Below, one piece after another: positions 8,054 through 17,110 of a stretch of DNA of 64,000 nt (positions are counted from its first letter, which is position 1; every line of letters starts with the position of its first letter). The translations under genes and the position numbers were made by a program. Origin of the DNA: Allohahella sp002354735 (lineage in GTDB: Bacteria > Pseudomonadota > Gammaproteobacteria > Pseudomonadales > Oleiphilaceae). The stretch covers positions 2,728,001 to 2,792,000 of the forward strand of contig NZ_CP172312.1 in NCBI RefSeq assembly GCF_047946665.1. Direction: 5' to 3'. The notes under the pieces are model-generated. The model saw only the letters and a list, made by a program, of their open reading frames with translations, was not told where the DNA came from and searched no databases.

Positions 8054-11000
8054 CGTCGTGCTCCAGCAACTCGCTCTGCTCTTGCGAGAACCAGCCGCCA
8101 AATTCGCTTTCACTGGCAAAGCCCTCCGCCCCACCCCAGAACACGAGTGTCCGTTTCTTGTCGTAGGGCCGTGCGGTGCGCATCTGTCCGATCTCGAAGT
8201 GACGACCGATCTGGTAAATGAGCTCTGGACTGGCACTATGGGTCGCCGCCGCGAAGAGATTGAATCCTTGTCGCTTCAGCCGTTCAAGCAAGACCGGCAC
8301 CTGGCTGACATCCACGCTGGCCAGCTCGTCGAGCACCATCGGGAATTCCAGACGGATCCCAGGATATAGCACCCGTCGCAGCAGGCGCTGAACAAGCTCG
8401 AGATTGATCAGGGCCGTCGTCGATGTCGATTGTCCCTTGCGATCCAGGGTGGACTGATTCTCCTTACGGGTTCGATAGGAAATGCCTGTTATGACGCGAT
8501 CCATTGTGAGGCGATAACCATGATGCCGAGCCGGACTGACACCAGTGGCATTCGAATCGAAAAACTCAGCAACAAAGACTTTCAGGCGCTCATAGAAGGC
8601 ATCCGAGAGCAACTCGGCAGAAAAGGGATCGATCGCAGCGGACTCTTCCACGAGATTGCGAAACTTTGGGTGACAGTGAATGTCGACGCGGACCTCAGCA
8701 AGGTCGTTGATCGTGACGTCTTCGAGCTCCTTGTTGAGGCTGCGTTCGAAGCGCCTGATATGCTCGTCATTGGCCTTGAGCGCCTGTCTGTAAGACGCAA
8801 CGGTTTCATTGTGTCCCTGTATCTGTTTTCGCAGCAGTTCACGGCGAGCCGGTAATTCGGAGAAAATGGTCTCCAGCGCCTGATAGGCTTCCCTGATAGT
8901 CGCTGAAGAGGGGCTTTCGTGGGTCCGCTGGCCATCACCATGATCGATGATACCCACCATGGCAAACTCACGGATATGTGACAGCACCGCCATCCGTAGT
9001 TGCTCGAAGTCTTCCAGTTGCAGGCGTATCTGGGAAAGCTGTTCCGCCTTGATTGATTCTGTTGGTAGAGGCGCCTCAGTTGTCGCATGTTCCAGGTGGC
9101 GTATCCTCGACTGAAGATTTCTCACCTCCTGCTCCAAGGCGAATAATCCGCTCTGCTGCGAATCAATAGTCGCCACAGCCGCACGATCAGCGGCAACACG
9201 AGACTGACAGCTTTGCAGTTCAGCCTGCTGGGTCTTCAGCGCCTCTTCCTGCTCTGCCTGCAGCTCACGATTCTGTTCGATCGCAGTGGCGATATCGGCC
9301 AGTCTCACTTCAGCACCGGCAAGCCGTTGAAGCAGTACCAGATCCTTCTGGATAGAGGTCAATTCCTTTTTCAGCTTGTCTATTTTCTGAGGTCGTTCAT
9401 CTGGACCCGAGCCGGTAACATCGAGGTCCGCGAGCTGATCCTGTAGGTTGGCCTGCTCTATGGATAGCGACTTGCGCTGTGCCTGAAGATTCTCTGTTTC
9501 CGGCGGAGTATCGTTGAAGCTGATATCAAACCAGTCGAACACGCCGGTGAGGCCATCGCCCGTCTGGCGTCGGAAAAGACTCGCAAAACCATTTATCTGC
9601 GCAAGTTGTTCCGGCTCCAGGGGTCGGCCAGGGCTCGCTTGCAGCAAGCGCGGCTCAACCGCACGAAGTGGCGCCGCTACTGAGGCCTCAAGCTGCCGTC
9701 CAAGCTGGAACTCAGCGCCTGCTATCCGCAGATCAAGCGCTTCCATCTGTTTCTGCACAGTCTGGATCTTCTGCGACAGCCTGAGACGCTGCTGTTCCGC
9801 CTGGGCTTCGTTCTGCAGCGCGTTCAGTTGCTGCTCGAGCGCGTTCCGCTCGTCCTTGAGCATATCTTCAACCTGATCTGGCCGCATACCAGAGTAGCGC
9901 GACAGCAGGACCTCGCCATCACGCTGGTCGCTATCTGCCCGCTTCTGCATTTTCTCGTTCTCGCGGAGTGCCCCACTAGACTCCTGAACAGCACGCTCCA
10001 GTTCTGCGACTTTCTGACGGAGCGACTTCAACTCGGTTTCCCGCGCACCCAGTGTGTCTGCCAGGGCCGCACGCTGAGCCTTCGTCGAGACCAGCACAGC
10101 ACTCAGGCCATCTCGAAATGCCGCAAATTCATGTTGAGTCTGAGCCAGCTCTCGATATCGATGATAGGCCGTGTATAAACGATCATAGCGGGACTGCTCC
10201 CTTTCGACCGTAGTCAGCCCCTCATCCTGCGCTTTCAGATCCTCGTGCCGCCGCAGGAACTGGTCGATATCAAAATCCAGTGCATCGGCGGAGAACTTCT
10301 TGTCCGCTTCGACGATACTTGCCACGGCAGCAGCCATGGCCTTGTCGTTGGCACTCATTTCGAACAGCAGCAGAATGAGGGTGCGTAGTGATTCCACCCG
10401 GCGATCGTCAATATCGCTCAATGGCAGCACGCAGTACCGCATCGCCTCCTGCGACATCATTTCGCTGGCATACAGCATGCTGCGAAGTCTGGCGGTGTCG
10501 CTGGTAAACACACTGTCGCGGGAGTATTTTTTCGCAGCCTCCGTGAGTGTACGCAGAGAAAGATTCGGCACTGCACGCCCTATGCCGTCGTCGTCACCAG
10601 TCGTGTCCCAGAACAGTGGCCGTAGCTCACTGTAAGGCGCCGGAACAAATATTCGTCCGTAGCCGAGCTCACGTGTCTGCGACTGGCTGCGATGCAGAAT
10701 CTGACAATGTGTGCCCACGGGATTGCGGACTTCCATGATAAGGAAGCTGTGCATTCCCGGGAAATAATGCTGAAAGCTTTCTTCCTTGCTGTAGTAGCTG
10801 CCAGCGCTGGCATTGCGGAAAGCGAACTTTAGACGGCTGTTACGGAAGTTATTCTCGGGCAGGAGAAACAGGCGCAACGAATTGAGCAGACTGGATTTAC
10901 CCAGGTTGCCGCTGCCCAGCAACAATGCATGCTGATCGACGGGAATTTCTATATAGCAGAACCCCGCGGAGTCGACCAACACGAGTCGTCTAATCTCGAA

Positions 11001-11054
11001 GCTAAAAGGCTGCGAGCGCGCCGGGTGTGGGCTTTCGGGGTGCTGATCTGACAT
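8046..11054 (-). CDS. mksB: SMC-like condensin ATPase, MksB/JetC-like
   Basis: 1002 residues from the ATG at 11054 (MSDQHPESPH); a 36-residue upstream extension is open but has no supporting signal. The Walker A is GSGNLGKSS at 47-55, the N-terminal half of an SMC head. Long Gln/Glu/Leu-rich coiled coils cover about 240-480 and 560-760, with a non-coiled hinge-like part (FASLFRRQTGDGLTGVFDWF) between. The C-terminal head has a signature-like STSTTALINLEL and Walker B FPMVLDELASVD (about 904-915). It would use ATP to entrap or extrude DNA together with the kleisin and KITE subunits. It lies 159 bp downstream of recD on the same strand. No JetD/MksG toprim nuclease gene is present nearby. It could equally be a housekeeping MksB. 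Confidence 0.8.
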   Translation of the reverse strand: MSDQHPESPHPARSQPFSFEIRRLVLVDSAGFCYIEIPVDQHALLLGSGNLGKSSLLNSLRLFLLPENNFRNSRLKFAFRNASAGSYYSKEESFQHYFPGMHSFLIMEVRNPVGTHCQILHRSQSQTRELGYGRIFVPAPYSELRPLFWDTTGDDDGIGRAVPNLSLRTLTEAAKKYSRDSVFTSDTARLRSMLYASEMMSQEAMRYCVLPLSDIDDRRVESLRTLILLLFEMSANDKAMAAAVASIVEADKKFSADALDFDIDQFLRRHEDLKAQDEGLTTVEREQSRYDRLYTAYHRYRELAQTQHEFAAFRDGLSAVLVSTKAQRAALADTLGARETELKSLRQKVAELERAVQESSGALRENEKMQKRADSDQRDGEVLLSRYSGMRPDQVEDMLKDERNALEQQLNALQNEAQAEQQRLRLSQKIQTVQKQMEALDLRIAGAEFQLGRQLEASVAAPLRAVEPRLLQASPGRPLEPEQLAQINGFASLFRRQTGDGLTGVFDWFDISFNDTPPETENLQAQRKSLSIEQANLQDQLADLDVTGSGPDERPQKIDKLKKELTSIQKDLVLLQRLAGAEVRLADIATAIEQNRELQAEQEEALKTQQAELQSCQSRVAADRAAVATIDSQQSGLFALEQEVRNLQSRIRHLEHATTEAPLPTESIKAEQLSQIRLQLEDFEQLRMAVLSHIREFAMVGIIDHGDGQRTHESPSSATIREAYQALETIFSELPARRELLRKQIQGHNETVASYRQALKANDEHIRRFERSLNKELEDVTINDLAEVRVDIHCHPKFRNLVEESAAIDPFSAELLSDAFYERLKVFVAEFFDSNATGVSPARHHGYRLTMDRVITGISYRTRKENQSTLDRKGQSTSTTALINLELVQRLLRRVLYPGIRLEFPMVLDELASVDVSQVPVLLERLKRQGFNLFAAATHSASPELIYQIGRHFEIGQMRTARPYDKKRTLVFWGGAEGFASESEFGGWFSQEQSELLEHDGG

Positions 11055-11213
11055 GTCTGTCCGTTCTCTATGGTTGTTCGATTGGTAGCGGATGCGCCAG
11101 GAGGCATGATACACCAGCAGAAGAGCGGCTTCAGTCGGCGTCTGATGCGAGTTACCCTGCAAGGCAGCAGATACACGACTATGCGGCGTTACTGGCCAGA
11201 TACCCGGAAAGCG

Positions 11214-13406
11214 TCATCTGGAGAGTCCTAGCAGTTCGCCGAGCCCGGAAGAGCGCACGACGCGGTGTTTGGCGGCGTCGATGAAAATCTGCTCATCGGG
11301 CACCAGCACACTGAACCAGTTTCTGGCTCTGGTAATGCCTGTGTAGATCAGCTCACGTGTCAGGACCGGACTTGGCCTGTCAGGCAGGACGAGACAGGTG
11401 TGGCCGAATTCCGAGCCCTGCGATTTGTGCACGGTCATCGCAAACACGGTCTCGACCGACTGCAGGCGGCTTGGCGAAACCCATCGAATGCCACCTGAGC
11501 CGTCGCTCAGAGGAAAGGCGACACGCAAAATCCTGCCTGTCGCGCGCGCTTCACTCGAGCCCGCAATGCCAGCCGGCACGCTCAGCGTGATACCCACGTC
11601 GCCGTTCATCAGTTTGAGTCCGTAGTCGTTTCGGGTAACAAGGACCGGGCGTCCAGCGTACCAATTACCCGAGCGCTGAATAAGGTTTCTGGCACGCAGC
11701 GCTTCAGCGATAGTGTCATTAAGCCCAGACACACCATAGGGTCCGGCACGCAGTGCGCAAAGTACCTGAAAGCGCGAAAAGGCTTCGAGAACCAGTTTTG
11801 CCCACTCATCAAAAACGGATAGGGGCGCATCGTCGGTAGGTTTCGAGTTGCGCATGATTTCCAGGTAGTGGTGGTAACCCACGGGGCCGTTCTCAGACCA
11901 GATATCGGCAAGCGAGGCGGCGACCGGAAAGCTCGCGGGACTGCCGCTCAGAGCATGGTCTGCGATAACGGCCATAGAAGCAGCTACCGAACCCCTTAGC
12001 CTGAGCCAGGCGACGTCGGTATACCGTCCGAGCTGGAATGGTTGCAAGGCTGCGCTGTCCAGCGTCCCGGTATTGATCAACTCAGCCAGCGCCTTGATGC
12101 CGCTTTCATCTCCGAAGCGCCAGGTTCTTCTCAACATGGCAATACCCTGGTCAATGCTCTTGTCGCCGGCGAATTGGGTATCAGCGACTATAAAATCCTT
12201 CGTGATGGCCTGCTTTGCGACCTTCAGCAACCATTGCGAGGTCGCCGGTGTGTAGGCGCCTTCATTCGCGCGCTGACAGAGCTCGCCCAGTACCGCACCA
12301 GCATCGACTGACGATAGCTGGTCCTTGTCGCCAAGCAGTATGAGACGGGCCTGGGGTGGCAGCGCCTGGAAAACAGCAGCCATCATTTCGACATCCACCA
12401 TCGAAGCTTCATCGATGACCAATACATCAATTGGCAAAAGATTGTTCGCGTGATGGCGGAACTTTCTGGTGCCAGGACGAGTTCCGAGTAGACGATGCAG
12501 CGTTGTAACCACCTTTGGAATGCTGGCCTTCAGCTGATCGCTATCGGCCAGACCGGCAAGCGAAAGCGCCTCCACGGAGCCAGAAATCGATTCACTGAGC
12601 CTGGCAGCCGCCTTCCCCGTAGGCGCTGCCAATCGAATACGCAGCGGTCGTCTATGACTGACTTCAGCATCCTGCATCGCGACCGCCTGAAGCACCACCA
12701 ACAGGCGCAGTACAGTAGTTGTCTTTCCGGTGCCAGGACCGCCAGTAATAATGCTGAACTGACTGCGGGCAGCTAACCCACAGGCGATTTTCTGCCAATC
12801 CACGACCCCAGGCTCCAGGGTGCCGTCGCTTGCGAACATCACGTCAAGGATTTGTGAGAGCTGACTGGCTGCCTCAGAGTCTGGCGAGCTGCAGGCAACC
12901 GCAGCTTCAAGTCTTGACTGGATACCGGTGGCAATGATCTGCTCATAAGTCCACAGGCGCCTCAGGTAAAGGCGGGGGCCCATACGGACGAGGGGCGTCG
13001 GGGCAGCCGGGTGCTCAGCGACCGAAATGCAACTCACCGTAGACGGCTCATCGAGCGCCGACTCCCAATCTTCAAGTGTCACTGAGCTCAGCAAGACAGA
13101 AGGGCGAATGGTGGCGCCTATACCGGTTTCCGGAATGGCGTTTTCCGGCGGCAAAACCAGTATGGCGTCGGGATCGTGTGAAGCCAGTTGTCCAATATGC
13201 AGACAGACATGACCCCGCCCTACCTGATGAGAGGTCAGTGCCGCTGCGAGTAGCAGGAGCGGCGACAGCGCTTCTTCACGTTCGGCAGCCTGCCTGGCGA
13301 GGAATCGGGCGAAGGCCACGTCCAGCGCGCGCAGCCAATCCGCGGCCAGCCAGCCGTCGAGGAGGACCAGCATGGCCTCTGTGGAACGCAGAGAGTCTTT
13401 GGTCAT
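11214..13406 (-). CDS. recD: exodeoxyribonuclease V subunit alpha RecD
   Basis: A 730-residue SF1B 5'-3' helicase, the fast motor of RecBCD in double-strand break repair and degradation of foreign linear DNA. Walker A TGGPGTGKTT is at about 221-230. Motif II is VLVIDEASMVD, followed by LLGDKDQLSSVD, and near the C-terminus VHKSQGSEF and the UvrD-like end (YTGITRARNWF). It is somewhat longer than E. coli RecD (608 aa) because of extra residues in the middle. The ATG overlaps the recB stop by four bases (ATGA), so it is translationally coupled. The order recC-recB-recD is contiguous, without the ptrA gene of E. coli. Confidence 0.97.
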   Translation of the reverse strand: MTKDSLRSTEAMLVLLDGWLAADWLRALDVAFARFLARQAAEREEALSPLLLLAAALTSHQVGRGHVCLHIGQLASHDPDAILVLPPENAIPETGIGATIRPSVLLSSVTLEDWESALDEPSTVSCISVAEHPAAPTPLVRMGPRLYLRRLWTYEQIIATGIQSRLEAAVACSSPDSEAASQLSQILDVMFASDGTLEPGVVDWQKIACGLAARSQFSIITGGPGTGKTTTVLRLLVVLQAVAMQDAEVSHRRPLRIRLAAPTGKAAARLSESISGSVEALSLAGLADSDQLKASIPKVVTTLHRLLGTRPGTRKFRHHANNLLPIDVLVIDEASMVDVEMMAAVFQALPPQARLILLGDKDQLSSVDAGAVLGELCQRANEGAYTPATSQWLLKVAKQAITKDFIVADTQFAGDKSIDQGIAMLRRTWRFGDESGIKALAELINTGTLDSAALQPFQLGRYTDVAWLRLRGSVAASMAVIADHALSGSPASFPVAASLADIWSENGPVGYHHYLEIMRNSKPTDDAPLSVFDEWAKLVLEAFSRFQVLCALRAGPYGVSGLNDTIAEALRARNLIQRSGNWYAGRPVLVTRNDYGLKLMNGDVGITLSVPAGIAGSSEARATGRILRVAFPLSDGSGGIRWVSPSRLQSVETVFAMTVHKSQGSEFGHTCLVLPDRPSPVLTRELIYTGITRARNWFSVLVPDEQIFIDAAKHRVVRSSGLGELLGLSR

Positions 13407-16400
13407 TCTGCGTCCGCCTCACCGCAGAATAGCGAATCGAGGGCTTCTATCATTGCCAGAGGTGGCTTTTCAGTGAAAATGCCATGATTGGCAGCCTCAT
13501 GACCGCGCAGAAAGAAATAGATAGCGCCGCCGACATCGCGCTCATAGTCATACGCGCGCAAGCGAGCCCGTAACAGGCGATGCAGGGCCAGCAGGTACAG
13601 CGAAAACTGAAGATCGTAGCGCTTTCCCAGAATCGCCTGATGCATGGCCTCCTGTGTGTAGGCAGTATCGTCCGCGCCCAGATGATTCGACTTGTAATCG
13701 AGCACATAATAACGTCCCTCGTGTTCGAACACGAGATCGATAAAACCCTTCAGCATGCCATTCAAGGTCATAGCTGCGAGCGCAGGTCTGTCTGCGCCAC
13801 CGAAGGTATAGCGATTGAGCAGCCTATCGAGCGCGTGGGTATCCACGGCCCTCGTTTCGAACCAGAACTCAAGCTCGACCTGATAGCTCCGAACTGAAGA
13901 AAGCGTGAATCCCTTCTGTGCTGAGCCATCCACCGGGACCTGAAGCAGCGCTAGCAACCAATGCTCGAGTGGGTCGATCCAGTGCTTCCAGCCACGCGGA
14001 AAACAGCGCCGCCGTAACATGTCACGTAGCTCGTCAGTCGCTTTACCAGAGGCCACCACGGAAAAGCCCTGCTCCGCCACCCACTCGAGCAATCCATGCA
14101 GAAACACGCCAGCGACGGCTCCACGCGGAAAGTCGTGTTGTATTGCGTGACCCTGAATTGCTACGGACGAAACGAACTCATCGTCTGTTGCCAGCTCGTC
14201 ACCTGCAGTTGCCTCCTGGGATGAGTCCGGCGTTGGCAGTCTGGACGCAATAGCCGAGTAGCTAGCAATCCACCAGTTTTCCCGCGCTACCCGCCCGGGC
14301 GTCAATGCGGGCCCCAGTTGCTCCAGCCTGGTCTCGGCAATACATACGGCATCAGGCTCCGGCACTGGCTCAACTACGATGGCCCCTTCTGACGCCCCGG
14401 CGCCAGCAGCCATGCGCTGCAGTGCCTCATTGAGAGTGCCATCGGAAGGGCGTGAACCAGTAAGATAGCCCAGTCCGCTACGATCCCAGTCCCGGGTTTC
14501 GGCGACTCCGACCCACGTTCTATAACGAGCACGTGTTAACGCGACATAGAGCTTGCGAATATCTTCGGCAAGGCGCTCGTCGTCCGCCTGCCCGAGCGGC
14601 ACGTCATCTTTGCCGTGTCCGGTGTGCAGCCGACCTTCCTCATCGTGCCATTTGATGAGGCTGTCTTTTTTCTGCACAGCCCTGAAGTTGATTGCAAAGG
14701 GAAGAAATACCAACGGATATTCAAGCCCCTTTGACTTATGCACCGTCACAACCTGTACGACCTCTGCATCACTCTCAAGCCGAACCTGCAACAGTTCATT
14801 GCCCCCTGGTCTGCTCTCCAGCATGTTGACGTAATGTCGGATGAGCCCATGTCGGCCTTCGATATGAGCGCTTGCCTGTTGCAGGACCTCTGCGATGTGC
14901 AGCAGATCCGTGAGCTGGCGTTCTCCATCGGCTCCACCAATCAGGCGTGCTGGAATACCAAACTCAATAAGCAATGCGCGAAGCATGGGCAGGACACCTT
15001 GCGACTGCCACACCTCCCCAAGCCTGGAGAAACGCTCTATTTCTGCTTCCATCAATAGTTCGTTTTCGCTCAAGGCGGCCAGATACCCGTCTTCAATACC
15101 CATCGATGGCGTAGCCAGCGCTGCTCGAAGCAGGTTTAACTGCAGCGGGTCGGCGCAGGCATTCAGCCAGTAACGGATTTCCCGGGCCTGAGGCGTGTCG
15201 AGGACTGATTCACGGTCTGAAAGATAGACGCTCGGGACGCCTCGTTTGCGTAAGGCCTGTCTGACTGCAGCTGCCTCCGTACCCTTGTTGACGAGCACCG
15301 CAATGTCACCCGCTCTGAGCTGTGAGAACCGATCGCCCGTAGAGAAGCCGGTTTGCCCGGCCTCCGCCTGATTCAATAGTTGTACAATATGGGTCGCACA
15401 GGCCTCGCTCAGGTGCTCGACATAGTCATTCTTGTTCACACCCTTGCCAGGGTTCTCTTCGGGCATGGTCCAGAAGTTGAGCGCTGCAGTCTGATTGCTA
15501 GCGTCGACCCACACCGTCTCCGGCTCACGTGCGTTCACCCTGACGAAGGGCAGCTGATTATCATCCGGCGTACCAAACATGAAGGCCGCACGTGGCAAGG
15601 CTTCATCGGCTTGGGCGAAAAGCTGATTCACCGCGTTAACCATCGCTGGTGACGAACGATAGTTGGTGTCGAGTGAGTAATGGCGACCTGCAGTGGCTCT
15701 TCGTGCCTGAAGATAGGTGTAGATGTCTGCATTTCTGAAGGCGTAGATTGCCTGCTTTGGGTCGCCAATCAGAAACAGGCCATTGGGAGGAGAAACATCC
15801 GTCTCTGATTCAGTCACCACCCGCTTACCAATTCGATAAATCTGTTTGAAGATGCTGTATTGAACCGGATCGGTATCCTGGAACTCGTCGATCATGGCGA
15901 CCGGAAACTGGCTACGTATGATTGCCGCGAGCGCCTGTCCACCCTGGCCGAGGAGCGCCCTGTTGAGTTGCAGCAGAATATCGTCAAAACCGAGCTCAGC
16001 ACGACGCTGTTTTTCCAGCTCCAGACGCTGTCGTACCCACTTGACAGCATGGGCCAGTGAAGAGGGCCGGCAATCAGGTAGCCAGTTCCGGCTATGTCGA
16101 ATTTCTTTCAGAGCATCCCAGGCGGGGTGGGCAATTAGCGCATCGCTGCGCTGGTCCGGCTTCTTGACAGCATCTTCAAGACCGTCGGGTGTGAAGCGCT
16201 CGTAAGCGCTGTCTGTCAAAAGCAACTCACACGCCGTCTCATCTTCAAGCCACTCACGGATTTGAAGAAGCCATCTCTTGCACGTATCTGTTCGCAGCTT
16301 TCGGCCATCGAACACTTTCTCAGGCAAGGCTGCAGCAAAGCGATTCTCCAGATCGGGAAGCCACTCACGCCAAGGCGTCTTGATGGCCGCCGCTTTTTGC

Positions 16401-17110
16401 AGACGTTCTGCGTTGATTCTGCTGATGATCTCGACGAGCGAAGCATCCGCATCATCCTGCTCTGAATCACTATCGATCCCGAGACGCGGCACAATATCGG
16501 CAAGCAAAGCGTTGGGAGTCTTCCAGTGCTCGTGAATTTCGTCAACGAGCGTGCGATCGAGTTGATAGACATGGGTACGCCAGTAATCTCGAACGGCTTC
16601 AGTCATGACGGCGGACAGGTCGGTCTGGAGCGTCTGTCTGAAAAAACTTCCGCTGGCAAAGGCATGCTCGCCCAGCATTCGGTTACACCAGGCATGAATG
16701 GTTGAAACGGCCGCCTCGTCCATCCACTCCGCAGCGCGCTGCAGTTTTCTCGCACAAGCTGCCCACTCATTGGCCGGAATGTCCTGCCGCAGACACAGCA
16801 GCAATGGATCTTGCGTGGCACTGGGCTGACTAGCCGAGAAGCATGCCGCTGCTTCAACAAGCCGCGCCCGAATCCGGTCACGCAATTCCTTCGCTGCCGC
16901 ATCGGTAAAGGTGACCACCAGAATATCCGGCGGCGTGAGCCCTGCCCCGAGCGTGCCATCCGCACGATGTCCCAGTACCAGGCGCACGTACAGAAATGCA
17001 ATGGTGAACGTTTTTCCAGTGCCGGCACTGGCTTCAATGAGCCGGCTACCATGCAGCGGGAAGCGCAGTGGGTCCAGGCGCTGAATAGCTTCTGTGGCTT
17101 TGACGCTCAT
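13403..17110 (-). CDS. recB: exodeoxyribonuclease V subunit beta RecB
   Basis: A 1235-residue 3'-5' helicase-nuclease. Walker A is IEASAGTGKT (25-34). UvrD-like motifs include MIDEFQDTDPVQYSIF, LIGDPKQAIYAFRNAD, TNYRSSPAMVNAVN and VTVHKSKGLEYPLVFLP. The C-terminal RecB nuclease domain shows GFIDLVFEHEGRYYVLDYKSN, with the metal-binding Asp residues and the catalytic Lys. It unwinds DNA ends, degrades them and after Chi loads RecA. The length is close to E. coli RecB (1180). The start codon overlaps the recC stop by four bases and the stop overlaps recD in the same way, so the three subunits are co-translated in balanced amounts. Confidence 0.98.
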   Translation of the reverse strand: MSVKATEAIQRLDPLRFPLHGSRLIEASAGTGKTFTIAFLYVRLVLGHRADGTLGAGLTPPDILVVTFTDAAAKELRDRIRARLVEAAACFSASQPSATQDPLLLCLRQDIPANEWAACARKLQRAAEWMDEAAVSTIHAWCNRMLGEHAFASGSFFRQTLQTDLSAVMTEAVRDYWRTHVYQLDRTLVDEIHEHWKTPNALLADIVPRLGIDSDSEQDDADASLVEIISRINAERLQKAAAIKTPWREWLPDLENRFAAALPEKVFDGRKLRTDTCKRWLLQIREWLEDETACELLLTDSAYERFTPDGLEDAVKKPDQRSDALIAHPAWDALKEIRHSRNWLPDCRPSSLAHAVKWVRQRLELEKQRRAELGFDDILLQLNRALLGQGGQALAAIIRSQFPVAMIDEFQDTDPVQYSIFKQIYRIGKRVVTESETDVSPPNGLFLIGDPKQAIYAFRNADIYTYLQARRATAGRHYSLDTNYRSSPAMVNAVNQLFAQADEALPRAAFMFGTPDDNQLPFVRVNAREPETVWVDASNQTAALNFWTMPEENPGKGVNKNDYVEHLSEACATHIVQLLNQAEAGQTGFSTGDRFSQLRAGDIAVLVNKGTEAAAVRQALRKRGVPSVYLSDRESVLDTPQAREIRYWLNACADPLQLNLLRAALATPSMGIEDGYLAALSENELLMEAEIERFSRLGEVWQSQGVLPMLRALLIEFGIPARLIGGADGERQLTDLLHIAEVLQQASAHIEGRHGLIRHYVNMLESRPGGNELLQVRLESDAEVVQVVTVHKSKGLEYPLVFLPFAINFRAVQKKDSLIKWHDEEGRLHTGHGKDDVPLGQADDERLAEDIRKLYVALTRARYRTWVGVAETRDWDRSGLGYLTGSRPSDGTLNEALQRMAAGAGASEGAIVVEPVPEPDAVCIAETRLEQLGPALTPGRVARENWWIASYSAIASRLPTPDSSQEATAGDELATDDEFVSSVAIQGHAIQHDFPRGAVAGVFLHGLLEWVAEQGFSVVASGKATDELRDMLRRRCFPRGWKHWIDPLEHWLLALLQVPVDGSAQKGFTLSSVRSYQVELEFWFETRAVDTHALDRLLNRYTFGGADRPALAAMTLNGMLKGFIDLVFEHEGRYYVLDYKSNHLGADDTAYTQEAMHQAILGKRYDLQFSLYLLALHRLLRARLRAYDYERDVGGAIYFFLRGHEAANHGIFTEKPPLAMIEALDSLFCGEADAE

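Noticed and set aside
8054..8236. 61-codon N-terminal extension of the kleisin-like gene
   Set aside because: It lies wholly inside the SMC gene in another frame and has no sensible sequence; the GTG at 8053 with an 8-base overlap fits the style of this operon.
6031..11054. Complete Wadjet (JetABCD) defence system
   Set aside because: No JetD/toprim nuclease gene is adjacent, and the gene order differs; only the three-subunit condensin can be supported.
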